Part shown: piece by piece, positions 32,213 to 41,657 of the stretch | Layout of the letters: each line of letters begins with the position of its first letter | Numbering within the stretch: the stretch's first letter is position 1 | Assembly (NCBI GenBank): GCA_050297015.1 | Contig: JBNKRZ010000015.1 | Location: forward strand, 1 to 57,346 | DNA from: JACKJA01 sp050297015 | GTDB taxonomy: Bacteria > Pseudomonadota > Alphaproteobacteria > Micavibrionales > Micavibrionaceae | Length of the DNA: 57,346 bases | Reading direction: 5' to 3' | Notes under the pieces: generated by a model | Databases searched by the model: none | Seen by the model: only the letters and a program-made list of their open reading frames with translations | What the model was told of the DNA's origin: nothing | Translations under genes and position numbers: made by a program

Positions 32213-34340
32213 AGGCTACGCTTTCAACACGGACAGAGCCTCCTGTGCGCTCCTCCAGCCATAGAGCATGTGCGCCGTCGCGGTAGAAATCATAAACATC
32301 AAGGACAATACCTGCCCGGCACTTCCGGTCCCGCACGGGATCTTGTGCGATCAGGACATGCGCCCATGCACAATCGGCGGGCTGGCTGTCGGGGTGAAAG
32401 GAAAAGGCCACACGCCGCCCCTTCACGACAGTCCGACACCCCAATTCGCCACAGGTGAAAGCACCCTCTCGCCCTTCTCGTGGAAACTTAAGAATATCCT
32501 CCTCTGCCACACCATACAGACGTGCCCAGTTCTCCGCCGAGAAACGATCATAGACTTTCGAAGAAAGGTGCATATGGGCATCATCATCGCGCAACGCTAT
32601 TAATTTAGAAGATGAAGAAACTATAATATCAGGTTGATTATAATTAAAAATTACCAACATACTAAAAACAAAGAAAGCTCCCCCCATGAACCGTAAACGC
32701 CCCCTCCACAGCATTAACCAGAGAGCGCCCAACACGATAAAGAGCAGCGCGCTCGCCGGCCATCCGGGCGGATTCCATGTCGCGTTCGGCAAAGCCGCTA
32801 CATCACGGGCAATATAGAGAAGCCCGGAAATCCCCCAATCCAAGGGCGTGAGGGACAGCCCCTCCAGCCCCAGCGGCATCGTAAAGAACGTCAACAATAC
32901 GGACGGCATAATAAGAAAAGCCATCAACGGCCCGGCAAGAATATTGGCCGGAATATCGTACATGGGATATTGCTGAAAATGAAACAGGCTAAAGGGGGCG
33001 ACAGCGCTCCCCGCGACCAGCGTCGTCAGGATCACCCCGGCAAAATACATACCTGTCCGCCTTGGCCACGCACCGCCCCGATACATTCCCGACCACCACG
33101 GTTTAACGGTCTCATAGAAAAAGATAAGCGCTGTCACCGCCGCAAAAGACATTTGAAACCCGGCGCTGAATAGCGATTCAGGTTTAAGCAACAAAATAAT
33201 AAGCGCCGCCAGCGCCACCGTACGCAGGGAAAAAGGCATCCGGTCAACAATAATTGCAAACAAAACCACCCCGGTCATAAAGAGCGCCCGCACCGTCGAA
33301 ACGCTGGCTCCGGCTAAAATCGTGTAAACAAGCGCACCGGCAAAGGCAAAAACGGCTGCATATTTTTTAATCGGATGATACAGAGCCAGCCGCGGCCAGG
33401 CCGCCATAACCAGACGAGAGAAGAAAAACATCATCCCCGCGACAATGCCGATATGAAGTCCCGAAATCGCCAGCATATGGGCCAGCCCCGCCGCACGGAT
33501 CGCTTCCCAATCATCTTCAGCGATAGCACTGCGCTCCCCGGTCATAAGCGCCATAGCAAAAGCGGCCTGCGGGTACGGCATATGTGCCTCTATCCGCCCG
33601 GCTATGCTCTGGCGCAAACGATCGACAGCAGCCCAGAAACCGTTTCGCTCAGGCGCTCCGATAACTTCCGGTGCTTCAAAAGCAAACCCGAAAGCGCCAA
33701 TCTTTTGAAAATAAGCATAGCGCTGAAAATCAAAAGCGCCGGGTGCAACCGGGGCGGAGGGCGGATTTAAATGCGCCAGAACGCGAACGCGCGTACCGAC
33801 GGCAAGCCCTCTATCATCATGAACCTTCAGCCGTACACGATGGGGCGTTTGATCCGGTGATCGTTTTTCTATGGCCACGTCTTCCAAAACCATGCGGCTG
33901 CCCATGCCGGGCTCCAAAAGATCGATATCCGCCACGCGCCCCTCAACCATGACCGGCCCTATCTCTTTTTCAAGCAAAGGCTCTTTCACGGCCAGCAAGC
34001 GCAATTGCGCCGCCATAAAGCCCGTCGCCACACAAAGCGTAAAGCACAAGAGCAGCCAGCCCCCCATCAAGGCCGCACTGTTTTGGCGGACAGGAAACAG
34101 GAAAAAGAACACCACAGCGCTTAACAGCCATACAGCGCCGCCAAGCACTACGGGCGGTTCAAACGGCGAAGCAAAATAAAGTCCGATCCCCATGGCCAAA
34201 AACACCGGCAGCCACAGAATTACAGCATCTTTTTGTGCGGCAATGTCATCGCGCAACACTTCGAGAAAAGCCCTCAAAGAAAGCGCACGCCATCCCTCAC
34301 GGTGAAGCGCCTGCAACGCTGTATAAAAAAGCACACGCAC
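32169..34340 (-). CDS. comEC: ComEC/Rec2-family membrane protein
   Basis: Inner-membrane channel protein of the DNA uptake family. The 723 residues have an N-terminal membrane pair and a DUF4131-like soluble segment (about 45-200), then the multi-helix Competence domain from about 245 (FAMALMTGERSAI, AGLAHMLAISGLHIGIVAGM) to about 535, and a C-terminal soluble part of about 150 residues. That part lacks the HxHxDH of the metallo-beta-lactamase domain found in Bacillus ComEC, as in other alphaproteobacterial versions. GTG start at 34340 preceded by AGGA. Divergent from gltX. No other competence gene is in the window. Confidence 0.92.
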   Translation of the reverse strand: MRVLFYTALQALHREGWRALSLRAFLEVLRDDIAAQKDAVILWLPVFLAMGIGLYFASPFEPPVVLGGAVWLLSAVVFFFLFPVRQNSAALMGGWLLLCFTLCVATGFMAAQLRLLAVKEPLLEKEIGPVMVEGRVADIDLLEPGMGSRMVLEDVAIEKRSPDQTPHRVRLKVHDDRGLAVGTRVRVLAHLNPPSAPVAPGAFDFQRYAYFQKIGAFGFAFEAPEVIGAPERNGFWAAVDRLRQSIAGRIEAHMPYPQAAFAMALMTGERSAIAEDDWEAIRAAGLAHMLAISGLHIGIVAGMMFFFSRLVMAAWPRLALYHPIKKYAAVFAFAGALVYTILAGASVSTVRALFMTGVVLFAIIVDRMPFSLRTVALAALIILLLKPESLFSAGFQMSFAAVTALIFFYETVKPWWSGMYRGGAWPRRTGMYFAGVILTTLVAGSAVAPFSLFHFQQYPMYDIPANILAGPLMAFLIMPSVLLTFFTMPLGLEGLSLTPLDWGISGLLYIARDVAALPNATWNPPGWPASALLFIVLGALWLMLWRGRLRFMGGAFFVFSMLVIFNYNQPDIIVSSSSKLIALRDDDAHMHLSSKVYDRFSAENWARLYGVAEEDILKFPREGREGAFTCGELGCRTVVKGRRVAFSFHPDSQPADCAWAHVLIAQDPVRDRKCRAGIVLDVYDFYRDGAHALWLEERTGGSVRVESVASMRGQRPWIVSHRR

Positions 34341-34422
34341 GATTTATCCTGCCATGGATTGTTTTGTTCTTTATTTTTCTATATCAAAGAGAACGAAAAA
34401 CAACCGAAAACAGGATAAAACC

Positions 34423-35832
34423 ATGACCGTCGTCACCCGTATTGCCCCCTCGCCTACCGGATACATGCACATCGGCACCGCCCGCACAGCCCTTTATAGC
34501 TGGCTGTATGCCAAGCGCCATGGCGGAAAATTTCTGCTGCGGATTGAGGATACGGACCGCGCACGCCATTCAGAGGAAGCCGTTCTAGCTATCATGAACG
34601 GCATGAAATGGCTGGGGCTGGAGTGGGACGGCGAAGCGGTTTCCCAGTTTGAACAACGCGCACGCCACGCCGAAATCGCTCACAAGCTGGTGGAGGACGG
34701 CAAGGCTTATTACTGCTACTGCACGCCGGAAGAGCTGGAAGACATGCGCACCAAGGCACGCGAAGAGGGAAAACCGACCTTTTACGACCGCCGCTGGCGC
34801 GATAAAGGACCGGGTGATGCGCCCGTAGGCGGAAAGCCCGTCGTCCGGATCAAAGCACCGCTGGACGGTGAATCCATTATTCAAGACCATGTACAGGGTG
34901 AAGTCAGAGTCAATAACGAACAGCTGGATGACTTCATCATTCTGCGCTCCGATGGCACGCCGACCTATATGCTGTCCGTTGTGGTAGACGACCATGATAT
35001 GGGGGTTACGCACGTCATCCGGGGTGATGATCATCTCAACAACACTTTCCGTCAGGAAATCATTTATAACGCTCTCGGCTGGGCCATTCCGGACTATGCG
35101 CATTTACCGCTTATTCTGGGGCCGGACGGTAAAAAGCTTTCCAAACGCCATGGCGCGGCAAGCGTTGAGGAATACCGCGACATGGGCTATCTGCCCGAAG
35201 CTATGCGAAATTACCTGTTGCGTCTGGGCTGGAGCCATGGCGATGATGAAATTATCAGCACACAGCAAGCCATTGAATGGTTTAACCTGGAACACGCCAA
35301 CCAAGCCGCCGCCCGCTTTGACTTCGCGAAGCTGGAGAGCTTGAACACGCACTATATCAAGGAAGCCGATAACGAGCGCCTGATCGCGCTTATAACGCCG
35401 CTTCTGCGCGAACGTCACGACATAGACATCGTAGGGAATGAAACGGCGCACCAACGATTCATGGACGGCATGGACGACCTCAAAGACCGCGCCAAAACCC
35501 TTCTACAGCTCACCGATGAAGGGGCTTTCTACGCGAAAACCGTTCCTTTTGCCTATGATGAAAAGGCACAAAAAATGCTGGATGAAGAGGCAAAAGCCGT
35601 TCTCAAAGCCCTGCAAGAGCGTTTCTCTGCGGCGGATGACTTCACAGCGGAAAGCGTCGAAGCCGCCTGTAAGAATGTTGCCAACGATATGAAAGACGGC
35701 AAGCTGGGTAAAGTTGCCATGCCTCTACGGGCGGCGCTGACCGGGACAACCGTTTCGCCTTCGATCTTTCATGCCGCGCCCGTTTTAGGACGGGAAGAGT
35801 GCCTCGAGAGAATTGCCGCCGTTCTTAAGTAA
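34423..35832 (+). CDS. gltX: Glutamyl-tRNA synthetase
   Basis: Charges tRNA with glutamate. The 469 residues carry the HIGH-type motif HIGT at 16-19 (APSPTGYMHIGTARTAL), LRIEDTDRARH, the KMSKS-type KLSKRHG near 237 and a C-terminal anticodon-binding region. The start at 34423 follows AGGATAAAACC; the frame is open upstream across the promoter. Alphaproteobacteria usually have two GltX enzymes, one of which charges tRNA-Gln for the amidotransferase route; this is the copy linked to gltA. Confidence 0.96.
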   Translation: MTVVTRIAPSPTGYMHIGTARTALYSWLYAKRHGGKFLLRIEDTDRARHSEEAVLAIMNGMKWLGLEWDGEAVSQFEQRARHAEIAHKLVEDGKAYYCYCTPEELEDMRTKAREEGKPTFYDRRWRDKGPGDAPVGGKPVVRIKAPLDGESIIQDHVQGEVRVNNEQLDDFIILRSDGTPTYMLSVVVDDHDMGVTHVIRGDDHLNNTFRQEIIYNALGWAIPDYAHLPLILGPDGKKLSKRHGAASVEEYRDMGYLPEAMRNYLLRLGWSHGDDEIISTQQAIEWFNLEHANQAAARFDFAKLESLNTHYIKEADNERLIALITPLLRERHDIDIVGNETAHQRFMDGMDDLKDRAKTLLQLTDEGAFYAKTVPFAYDEKAQKMLDEEAKAVLKALQERFSAADDFTAESVEAACKNVANDMKDGKLGKVAMPLRAALTGTTVSPSIFHAAPVLGREECLERIAAVLK

Positions 35833-35877
35833 TTAGTAACAAAGACGCCCTACAATCATTTCCTGCACGATTGATTT

Positions 35878-35962
35878 TGCAGTGCAACAGGAGTAGCCTA
35901 TTGCTGCTGCACGCGGAGTCGTTTCTTTTTATTTATCTTTATATATTCTCCGGTCCCGGAGA
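35878..35962 (+). promoter_or_regulatory. Two stem-loops in the gltA leader
   Basis: The 155-base gap between gltX and gltA holds a long imperfect hairpin at 35878-35911 (TGCAG/CTGCA, GCAA/TTGC and AGG/CCT around AGTAG), followed by a T-rich stretch to about 35946, then TCTCCGG/CCGGAGA at 35947-35962 with a two-base loop centre. The ribosome binding site GGGGGAG comes soon after. The first may end gltX transcripts or attenuate gltA; the second may affect gltA translation. Confidence 0.5.
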
Positions 35963-35987
35963 GTCCTTGAGGGGGAGCACCAAAACA

Positions 35988-37292
35988 ATGTCCGACAAAA
36001 CAGATCAAAAAACATTTACATTGACCAACGATGAAACCGGTGAAAGCTGGCAACTGCCTGTCATGTCCGGCACGACCGGCCCGGATGTCATTGACGTGCG
36101 CAAACTTTATGCCGAAAGCGGCCACTTCACCTTCGACCCCAGCTATACCTCAACGGCCAGCTGTAAATCGCGGCTGACATTCATCGACGGTGAAAAGGGT
36201 ATTCTGATGCACCGCGGTTACGACATCAAAGACCTTGCGGAAAAAAGCCGCTTTCTTGAAGTCGCGCATCTTTTGCTCTACGGCGATTTGCCGACGCAAA
36301 CCGAATTCAACGAATTTGAAAGCCATGTCAAATATCACACCATGGTCCATGACCAGATGCAGTACTTTTTCCGCGGTTTCCGCCGTGATGCACACCCCAT
36401 GGCCATCATGTGCGCGGCCGTCGGGGCGCTCTCATCATTCTATCATGACTCATTGGATATCTGGGATCCGCAACACCGTGAGATTTCCGCGCACCGTTTG
36501 CTCTCAAAAATCCCGACACTGGCCGCGATGAGTTATAAATATTCCATCGGCCAGCCGTTTCAGTATCCGCAAAACGATCTGAACTATGCCGAGAATTTCC
36601 TGCATATGTGTTTTGCGGTTCCGGCGCAGCCTTATAAGGTCAATCCGGTTTTGGCGCGGGCTATGGATAAAATCTTGATCCTGCACGCGGACCACGAACA
36701 AAACGCATCGACATCTACGGTCCGCCTTGCGGGCTCATCGCAGGCTAACCCGTTTGCCTGTATTTCTTCCGGTATTACGTCCCTGTGGGGGCCAGCGCAC
36801 GGCGGGGCGAACCAAGCCGTTCTCGAAATGCTGGATCAAATCGGGCACAAAGATAACATCCCCGAATACCTCGAAAAGGCCAAAGACAAAGACGATCCGT
36901 TCCGCCTGATGGGCTTCGGTCACCGCGTTTACAAAAACTTCGACCCGCGCGCGGATATCCTGCGTCCGGCCTGTCACGAAGTTTTGGACGAGTTGGGGGT
37001 CAAAGACCCGCGCCTTGAACTGGCGATGGAGCTGGAGCGGATCGCGCTGGAAGACGACTACTTTGTTTCCCGCAAGCTGTTCCCGAATGTGGATTTCTAT
37101 TCCGGTATTATCCTGAATGCGATGGGTTTCCCGACAAATATGTTTACGGTTCTCTTCGCTGTCGGGCGGACGATCGGCTGGATTTCCCAGTGGAAAGAAA
37201 TGATCGAAGAGCCGTCATTGCGGATCGGACGTCCACGCCAGCTCTACACCGGTCCGGCGGCGCGCCCGTACGTCGATATCGACAAGCGGTAA
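35988..37292 (+). CDS. gltA: Citrate synthase
   Basis: First enzyme of the citric acid cycle, condensing acetyl-CoA and oxaloacetate. The 434-residue type II (hexameric Gram-negative) form shows YTSTASCKSRLTFIDGEKG, LHADHEQNASTSTVRLAGSS with a catalytic His, WGPAHGGANQAVLEML with another, and GFGHRVYKNFDPRA. The start at 35988 follows GGGGGAG at a workable distance. Preceded by two leader hairpins; followed by a strong terminator at 37322-37349 located inside the convergent lpxB gene. The gltX-gltA-lpxB order is conserved in alphaproteobacteria. Confidence 0.97.
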   Translation: MSDKTDQKTFTLTNDETGESWQLPVMSGTTGPDVIDVRKLYAESGHFTFDPSYTSTASCKSRLTFIDGEKGILMHRGYDIKDLAEKSRFLEVAHLLLYGDLPTQTEFNEFESHVKYHTMVHDQMQYFFRGFRRDAHPMAIMCAAVGALSSFYHDSLDIWDPQHREISAHRLLSKIPTLAAMSYKYSIGQPFQYPQNDLNYAENFLHMCFAVPAQPYKVNPVLARAMDKILILHADHEQNASTSTVRLAGSSQANPFACISSGITSLWGPAHGGANQAVLEMLDQIGHKDNIPEYLEKAKDKDDPFRLMGFGHRVYKNFDPRADILRPACHEVLDELGVKDPRLELAMELERIALEDDYFVSRKLFPNVDFYSGIILNAMGFPTNMFTVLFAVGRTIGWISQWKEMIEEPSLRIGRPRQLYTGPAARPYVDIDKR

Positions 37293-37295
37293 ATA

Positions 37296-38432
37296 TTATA
37301 TCTGAGACAAAACAAAGGAGGCCGCCTGTTCCGCAGGCGGTCTTTTTTCTGCACCGCCCAAAAGCGCACGGGCCTTGGCAAAAGCGGCCTTTTGCGCTTC
37401 CGGTTGGAGGAGCGCAAGAGCGTCCTCCAGCCTATCCGGCGTGCAATCCTTCTGGATAAATTCCGGCACGCACGGCTCATCGAGCAGCAAATTCACAAGA
37501 TGCGCATATTGCACGGTGATTTTACGGCGGACAATCTCGTACGTCAGACGGTTCATGCGATAAGCAATCACATGCGGCACACCGGCCACACCCAGCTCTA
37601 GCCCTACAGTACCCGATGTTGCGAGCGCCCGGTCCATTGCGGCAAAAGCATGCCATTTTTCCGCTGGGTCAGCTATCACAGTGCAGGGCAATCCCGCGAT
37701 CAAATCCCGCACCCGCGCCTCCAGATGCGGCAAAGTCGGCACAATAAAATGCAAGGCCGGGTCATGAGCATGCAAGCGTTTCATCACGGCGACAAAGACA
37801 GGCCCCATGCGTTTAAGCTCTCCACCGCGGGAACCAAACAAAACACCCAGCGTTTGCGTTGTCTCCAACAGATCATGCCGCGCGCAAAAAGCCCCGCCAT
37901 CGGCGCGGTCATAGCCGCTTTCCAGCAACGAATGCCCCACAAAAGCCGCCCTCATATCCTCCGCTAGAAAGTACGGTGGCTCGAATGGGAACAGGCACAT
38001 AATCCCGTCATAAAGCCGCGCAACCTTGGCCGCGCGCTCCGGCCGCCATGCCCAAACCGTCGGCGCCACATAATGGATCATTTTGGGTCTGCGGGTCATT
38101 TGCGCGTCATGAACCTGTTTTGCGACTCTGAAGGCAAAGTCCGGCGCGTCAATTGTAACGACGATATCAACACTATTGTTAACAATAAAATCAGACGATT
38201 GTCTTATCCTCTTAAGAATAAGCTTTAATCTTGGAAGCACCTCCGCAATGCCCATAACGGACAGATCATGCATAGGAAACAAGCTCTCTAGCCCTTCCGC
38301 CGCCATCAACGGCCCGCCCACACCGTAGAATTCAATCGGCTGCCCCGCCTGCGCGCGCAGTGCCGCCATGAGGCTTGCCCCCAGCGCATCGCCCGACGCT
38401 TCTCCCGCGGTTATGAAGACCTTCAAACTCAT
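37296..38432 (-). CDS. lpxB: Lipid-A-disaccharide synthase
   Basis: GT19 glycosyltransferase joining UDP-diacylglucosamine and lipid X into the lipid A disaccharide at the inner membrane. The 378 residues start with VFITAGEASGDALGASLM and contain FYGVGGPLM, DLSVMGIAEVLPRL, the Pro-rich IDAPDFAFRVAK, HYVAPTVWAWRPERA and LATSGTVGLELGVAGVPHVIAYRMN. Last gene of the lipid A cluster, three bases from the convergent gltA stop; its 3' coding end contains the gltA terminator. Confidence 0.96.
   Translation of the reverse strand: MSLKVFITAGEASGDALGASLMAALRAQAGQPIEFYGVGGPLMAAEGLESLFPMHDLSVMGIAEVLPRLKLILKRIRQSSDFIVNNSVDIVVTIDAPDFAFRVAKQVHDAQMTRRPKMIHYVAPTVWAWRPERAAKVARLYDGIMCLFPFEPPYFLAEDMRAAFVGHSLLESGYDRADGGAFCARHDLLETTQTLGVLFGSRGGELKRMGPVFVAVMKRLHAHDPALHFIVPTLPHLEARVRDLIAGLPCTVIADPAEKWHAFAAMDRALATSGTVGLELGVAGVPHVIAYRMNRLTYEIVRRKITVQYAHLVNLLLDEPCVPEFIQKDCTPDRLEDALALLQPEAQKAAFAKARALLGGAEKRPPAEQAASFVLSQI
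37322..37349 (+). terminator. Intrinsic terminator of gltA inside the lpxB 3' end
   Basis: CCGCCTG (37322-37328), loop TTCCG, CAGGCGG (37334-37340), then TCTTTTTTCT. It ends 57 bases after the gltA stop. The same bases encode the last residues of LpxB on the other strand. Confidence 0.85.
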
Positions 38433-38493
38433 TTGCCTTTTCTTTTGTCTCCGGCACTTAGACCATCAAGATAAGTCACAGCAGCATCACTCA

Positions 38494-39342
38494 TCATAGA
38501 TGAACTCCCACAACGAACATTTTGTTTTTATCGGCCATTTCCGCTACAGCCTGCCGGTCAAGCAACAACGCCGCGCCCGCCTGTACAACGATCCCGGCCA
38601 ATTCAGCCTCAGCGCACAAGCGCACCGTATCCGGCCCGATCGTCGGCAAGTCAAGCGCACGGTCTTGTTGCGGCTTGCAGGTTTTGACCAAAACGCCGCC
38701 GCGCCCGCCTCTCTTATAGCCCTTACAGCGGCGGATGAGACTATCTGTGCCCTCAATCGCTTCCAGCCCCAGCACCAGCCCCTCTTGCACCACGACAGAC
38801 TGCCCGACATCAAAGCGTCCCAATTCCTGAGAGACTTCTATGCCCCGATCGATATCGACTTGATCGCCCTTCTTGGGTTTATATCGGCCAATCGCGCCTT
38901 CCGGCATCAACAGGTCTTTCACAAAATCCTGTACCGCATGAACGGTAAAACCTTCCGCCGCCAGCTCTTGTTTCAAAGCCCGCAGCAGCCCATCATCGCC
39001 CAGCGCTTTCAGACCAAGCTTGGCAAAAAATTGCGCCGTACGCATATCGGGTTTCAGCTCCGTCAACGAAGGGCGGCGAATAGAGCCAATCAGAACAATA
39101 TCCTTAATGCCGTGATTTTTTAAGGTGTCGATAATCTGCCCCGCCGCCCCCAAACGCGTCAGCATATGAGAGCGCGCCGTGAGAACAGCCGGATCGGTCT
39201 GCCCCTCAAAGGCAACTACGAAAGCCTCAATCCCTGCACCATCGCAAGCATAAAGAAGACGGCCGGGCATTTCCCCGCCGCCGGCAATCACAGCCAGCTT
39301 TCTTACGCGGCTTGAGAGGGATTTTTCTTCGGTGGCTGACAT
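38494..39342 (-). CDS. lpxI: UDP-2,3-diacylglucosamine pyrophosphatase LpxI
   Basis: Hydrolyses UDP-2,3-diacylglucosamine to lipid X in lipid A synthesis; LpxI replaces the unrelated LpxH in alphaproteobacteria. The 282 residues begin with KLAVIAGGGEMPGRLLYACDGAG and include MLTRLGAAGQIIDTL, IVLIGSIRRPSLTELKPD, GDDGLLRAL, YKRGGRGGVLVKTCKPQQD and DLPTIGPDTV. The first ATG overlaps lpxA by 40 bases; no better start is evident. Placed between lpxA and lpxB as in related genomes. Confidence 0.94.
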   Translation of the reverse strand: MSATEEKSLSSRVRKLAVIAGGGEMPGRLLYACDGAGIEAFVVAFEGQTDPAVLTARSHMLTRLGAAGQIIDTLKNHGIKDIVLIGSIRRPSLTELKPDMRTAQFFAKLGLKALGDDGLLRALKQELAAEGFTVHAVQDFVKDLLMPEGAIGRYKPKKGDQVDIDRGIEVSQELGRFDVGQSVVVQEGLVLGLEAIEGTDSLIRRCKGYKRGGRGGVLVKTCKPQQDRALDLPTIGPDTVRLCAEAELAGIVVQAGAALLLDRQAVAEMADKNKMFVVGVHL

Positions 39343-40121
39343 AGCGGAAATCTCGTTTTTTCACGGGCGAACTGAACAACATGCTGCACGGCGTCTTGAT
39401 CGGCAAAGCTGCGGGAGACGTCCTCTATGCGCTGATCCATAGTTCCTTCCTCCGCAAACAAGGCACTAAACGCCTTTTGCAAGGTTTTAACCTGATCACG
39501 GGAATAACCGCGCCGCTCCAGCCCCACAAGGTTAAGCCCCGCCAAATGCGCACGCTCCCCCTTGACCCGGCCATAAGGGATTACATCGTTTTCAACGCCC
39601 GACATGCCGCCAATCATCGCGTGTTCGCCAATGCGGATAAACTGGTGTACCGCCGCAAGGCCGCCGATCACTGCAAAATCACCAACCTGAACATGCCCGC
39701 CGAGCGTCGCATTATTGGCCATGATGACATTATCACCAATCCGGCAATCATGCGCGATATGACAAGCCATCATGAACAGGCCGTTATCGCCGACAACCGT
39801 TTCCATCGCACCGGATTCTGTGCCCGGATTCATCGTCACATGTTCGCGGATGGTATTATTTTCCCCGATCAGCAAACGAGAAGGCTCGCCGTGGTATTTC
39901 AAATCCTGCGGCGCCGTACCGATCGAGGCAAACGGAAAAATTTGTGTTCCCGCACCGATGCTCGTATGGCCGTCAACCACCACATGGGAATGTAGAATAA
40001 CATCATTGCCCAAACAAACATGCGCCCCGACAACACAGTAAGGGCCAATTTTAACGCCCGAACCGATATCAGCTTTTTCGTGAACAACCGCGGTAGGATG
40101 GATATTGTTTTCTTTTGTCAT
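39303..40121 (-). CDS. lpxA: UDP-N-acetylglucosamine acyltransferase
   Basis: First step of lipid A synthesis, adding a 3-hydroxyacyl chain from ACP to UDP-GlcNAc. The 272 residues begin with a left-handed parallel beta helix of hexapeptide repeats (IHPTAVVHEKADIGSGVKIG) containing the catalytic region FMMACHIAHDCRIGDNVIMAN, then GGLAAVHQFIRIGEHAMIGG and an alpha-helical C-terminus. The C-terminus runs past the usual end by about ten residues because of the overlap with lpxI. Confidence 0.96.
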   Translation of the reverse strand: MTKENNIHPTAVVHEKADIGSGVKIGPYCVVGAHVCLGNDVILHSHVVVDGHTSIGAGTQIFPFASIGTAPQDLKYHGEPSRLLIGENNTIREHVTMNPGTESGAMETVVGDNGLFMMACHIAHDCRIGDNVIMANNATLGGHVQVGDFAVIGGLAAVHQFIRIGEHAMIGGMSGVENDVIPYGRVKGERAHLAGLNLVGLERRGYSRDQVKTLQKAFSALFAEEGTMDQRIEDVSRSFADQDAVQHVVQFAREKTRFPLCQPPKKNPSQAA

Positions 40122-40199
40122 TACGCCTGTGATCGTAGAGATAGAAAGGCTTTAAAGCAAATCACGCTTTATTGCGGGATGTAACAAAAACGCGGAAGC

Positions 40200-40664
40200 T
40201 TACCCGGCCTTTTCATCCATAATCATCGCGCTGAACGTCGCCTCAGCACAAAGTTGCCCATCGACTTTGGCCTCACCCTTGAATTTCCAGACATTGCGCC
40301 GCGATTGCAGCTTTGTCACATGGATATACATGGAATCGCCGGGTTTCACCGGGCGGCGAAAACGGGCGTTATCAATCGTCATGAAATAAACCAGCTTACC
40401 TTCCGATTCCGGTCCCAGCGTTTTTACGACCATGCACCCCGCTGTTTGAGCCATAGATTCCACTATCATCACGCCCGGCATAATCGGCGCGCCGGGGAAG
40501 TGCCCCATAAATTGCGGCTCGTTCATGGTTACGTTTTTAAGGCCCACAGCCATCTCATCCGGTACAAACTCAACGATCCGGTCCACCAGCAAGATCGGGT
40601 AGCGGTGCGGAATCATCTCCATGATCCGTGTTACGTCCATTGGTAAATCGTTTTTATCGCTCAT
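40200..40664 (-). CDS. fabZ: 3-hydroxyacyl-ACP dehydratase FabZ
   Basis: Dehydrates 3-hydroxyacyl-ACP in fatty acid elongation. The 154-residue hot-dog protein has MIPHRYPILLVDRI, the catalytic histidine in FMGHFPGAPIMPGV and the catalytic glutamate in ESMAQTAGCM. The ribosome binding site GAGGTGAG lies at the lpxD stop, so the two genes overlap functionally with a six-base gap. Position between lpxD and lpxA is the standard one. Confidence 0.96.
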   Translation of the reverse strand: MSDKNDLPMDVTRIMEMIPHRYPILLVDRIVEFVPDEMAVGLKNVTMNEPQFMGHFPGAPIMPGVMIVESMAQTAGCMVVKTLGPESEGKLVYFMTIDNARFRRPVKPGDSMYIHVTKLQSRRNVWKFKGEAKVDGQLCAEATFSAMIMDEKAG

Positions 40665-40670
40665 CGTTTC

Positions 40671-41633
40671 TCACCTCTTTTTTATCAAGCGTCCCAAGGT
40701 TGCGACCTGACGCATAAAATCCCGAACAGGAATAGCCGGCGCACCAAGGACTTCCGCGCCCGCCGGCACATCACGCATAACACCGGATTGAGCGCCAACT
40801 CTCGCCCCCATACCGACACGCAAATGCCCCGCTATTCCAGACTGCGCCGCCACGACGACGTAATCCTCAAGAACGGCGCTGCCCGCTACGCCGGAATGGG
40901 CCACCAAAACACAGCCCTTACCGATTTTTACGTTATGCCCGATTTGCACCAAATTATCAATCCACGTTCCGGACCCGATTTCTGTGTCCGGTCCTGCGCC
41001 CCGGTCGATGCAAGTATTCGCGCCAATTTCAACATGATCGCCGATAATCACCCGGCCCAGCTGCGGCACCTTCACGTGCCCCGCCGGGTCAATGGCAAAA
41101 CCAAAGCCGTCCTGCCCGATACGTGCACCAGGATAAACCCGCACATAATCCCCCATCAGGGTATGCGTAACCGTCGCCCCGGCGCCGATCCGACAATGCT
41201 TTCCGATTTCCACATGAGGGCCAATATAAGCGCCCGGCTCAATCAAACAACCCTCCCCAATCGTGGCCGTATCATCAATCACAGCACGGGGTGCAATAGA
41301 GGGCAGCGGGGCGGTTTCCTCTGGGTAGAAAGCCTGAGCCGCGAGAGCATAGGCCTTATAAGGTGTCTCAGAGACAAGAAGAGCCGCCGCATCCGGGGCA
41401 TCGTCGACAAAGTCGGCGGCCAGAACGATAGCCCCCGCCTTCGTTGCCTTTAGCTGATCCTTATAGCGGATATTATCCAAAAAGCTAATCTGTTGCGGCC
41501 CGGCCTGATCGAGGGGGGCTACATCTTCAAAGCGCAAATCCGGCGCCCCGCGCAGCAAGGAAGCCCCGGAATGCTGCGCCAATGCCTCTAACGTCAAAGG
41601 ATTTTCACGTTTAAAAAAACGAAGATCAGCCAT
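40671..41633 (-). CDS. lpxD: UDP-3-O-(3-hydroxyacyl)glucosamine N-acyltransferase
   Basis: Adds the second 3-hydroxyacyl chain in lipid A synthesis. The 320 residues have the N-terminal uridine-binding domain (LTLEALAQHSGASLLRG, ISFLDNIRYKDQL) and then hexapeptide beta-helix repeats from about 110 (IGEGCLIEPGAYIGPHVEIG) with DGFGFAIDPAGH and the catalytic-histidine segment NLVQIGHNVKIGKG. Slightly shorter than the E. coli enzyme but normal for alphaproteobacteria. Confidence 0.95.
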   Translation of the reverse strand: MADLRFFKRENPLTLEALAQHSGASLLRGAPDLRFEDVAPLDQAGPQQISFLDNIRYKDQLKATKAGAIVLAADFVDDAPDAAALLVSETPYKAYALAAQAFYPEETAPLPSIAPRAVIDDTATIGEGCLIEPGAYIGPHVEIGKHCRIGAGATVTHTLMGDYVRVYPGARIGQDGFGFAIDPAGHVKVPQLGRVIIGDHVEIGANTCIDRGAGPDTEIGSGTWIDNLVQIGHNVKIGKGCVLVAHSGVAGSAVLEDYVVVAAQSGIAGHLRVGMGARVGAQSGVMRDVPAGAEVLGAPAIPVRDFMRQVATLGRLIKKR

Positions 41634-41657
41634 CCATCACAACCTTATCTATGTGGA

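Noticed and set aside
32169..32640. ComEC lacking the metallo-beta-lactamase motif as a truncated gene.
   Set aside because: Many alphaproteobacterial ComEC proteins have this form and length; no frameshift is visible.
34343..34419. TTTATCCTG and CAGGATAAA form a perfect 9-bp inverted repeat around the comEC-gltX divergent region.
   Set aside because: Each arm is simply the ribosome binding site region of its own gene; symmetry follows from similar AGGATAAA sites on both strands.
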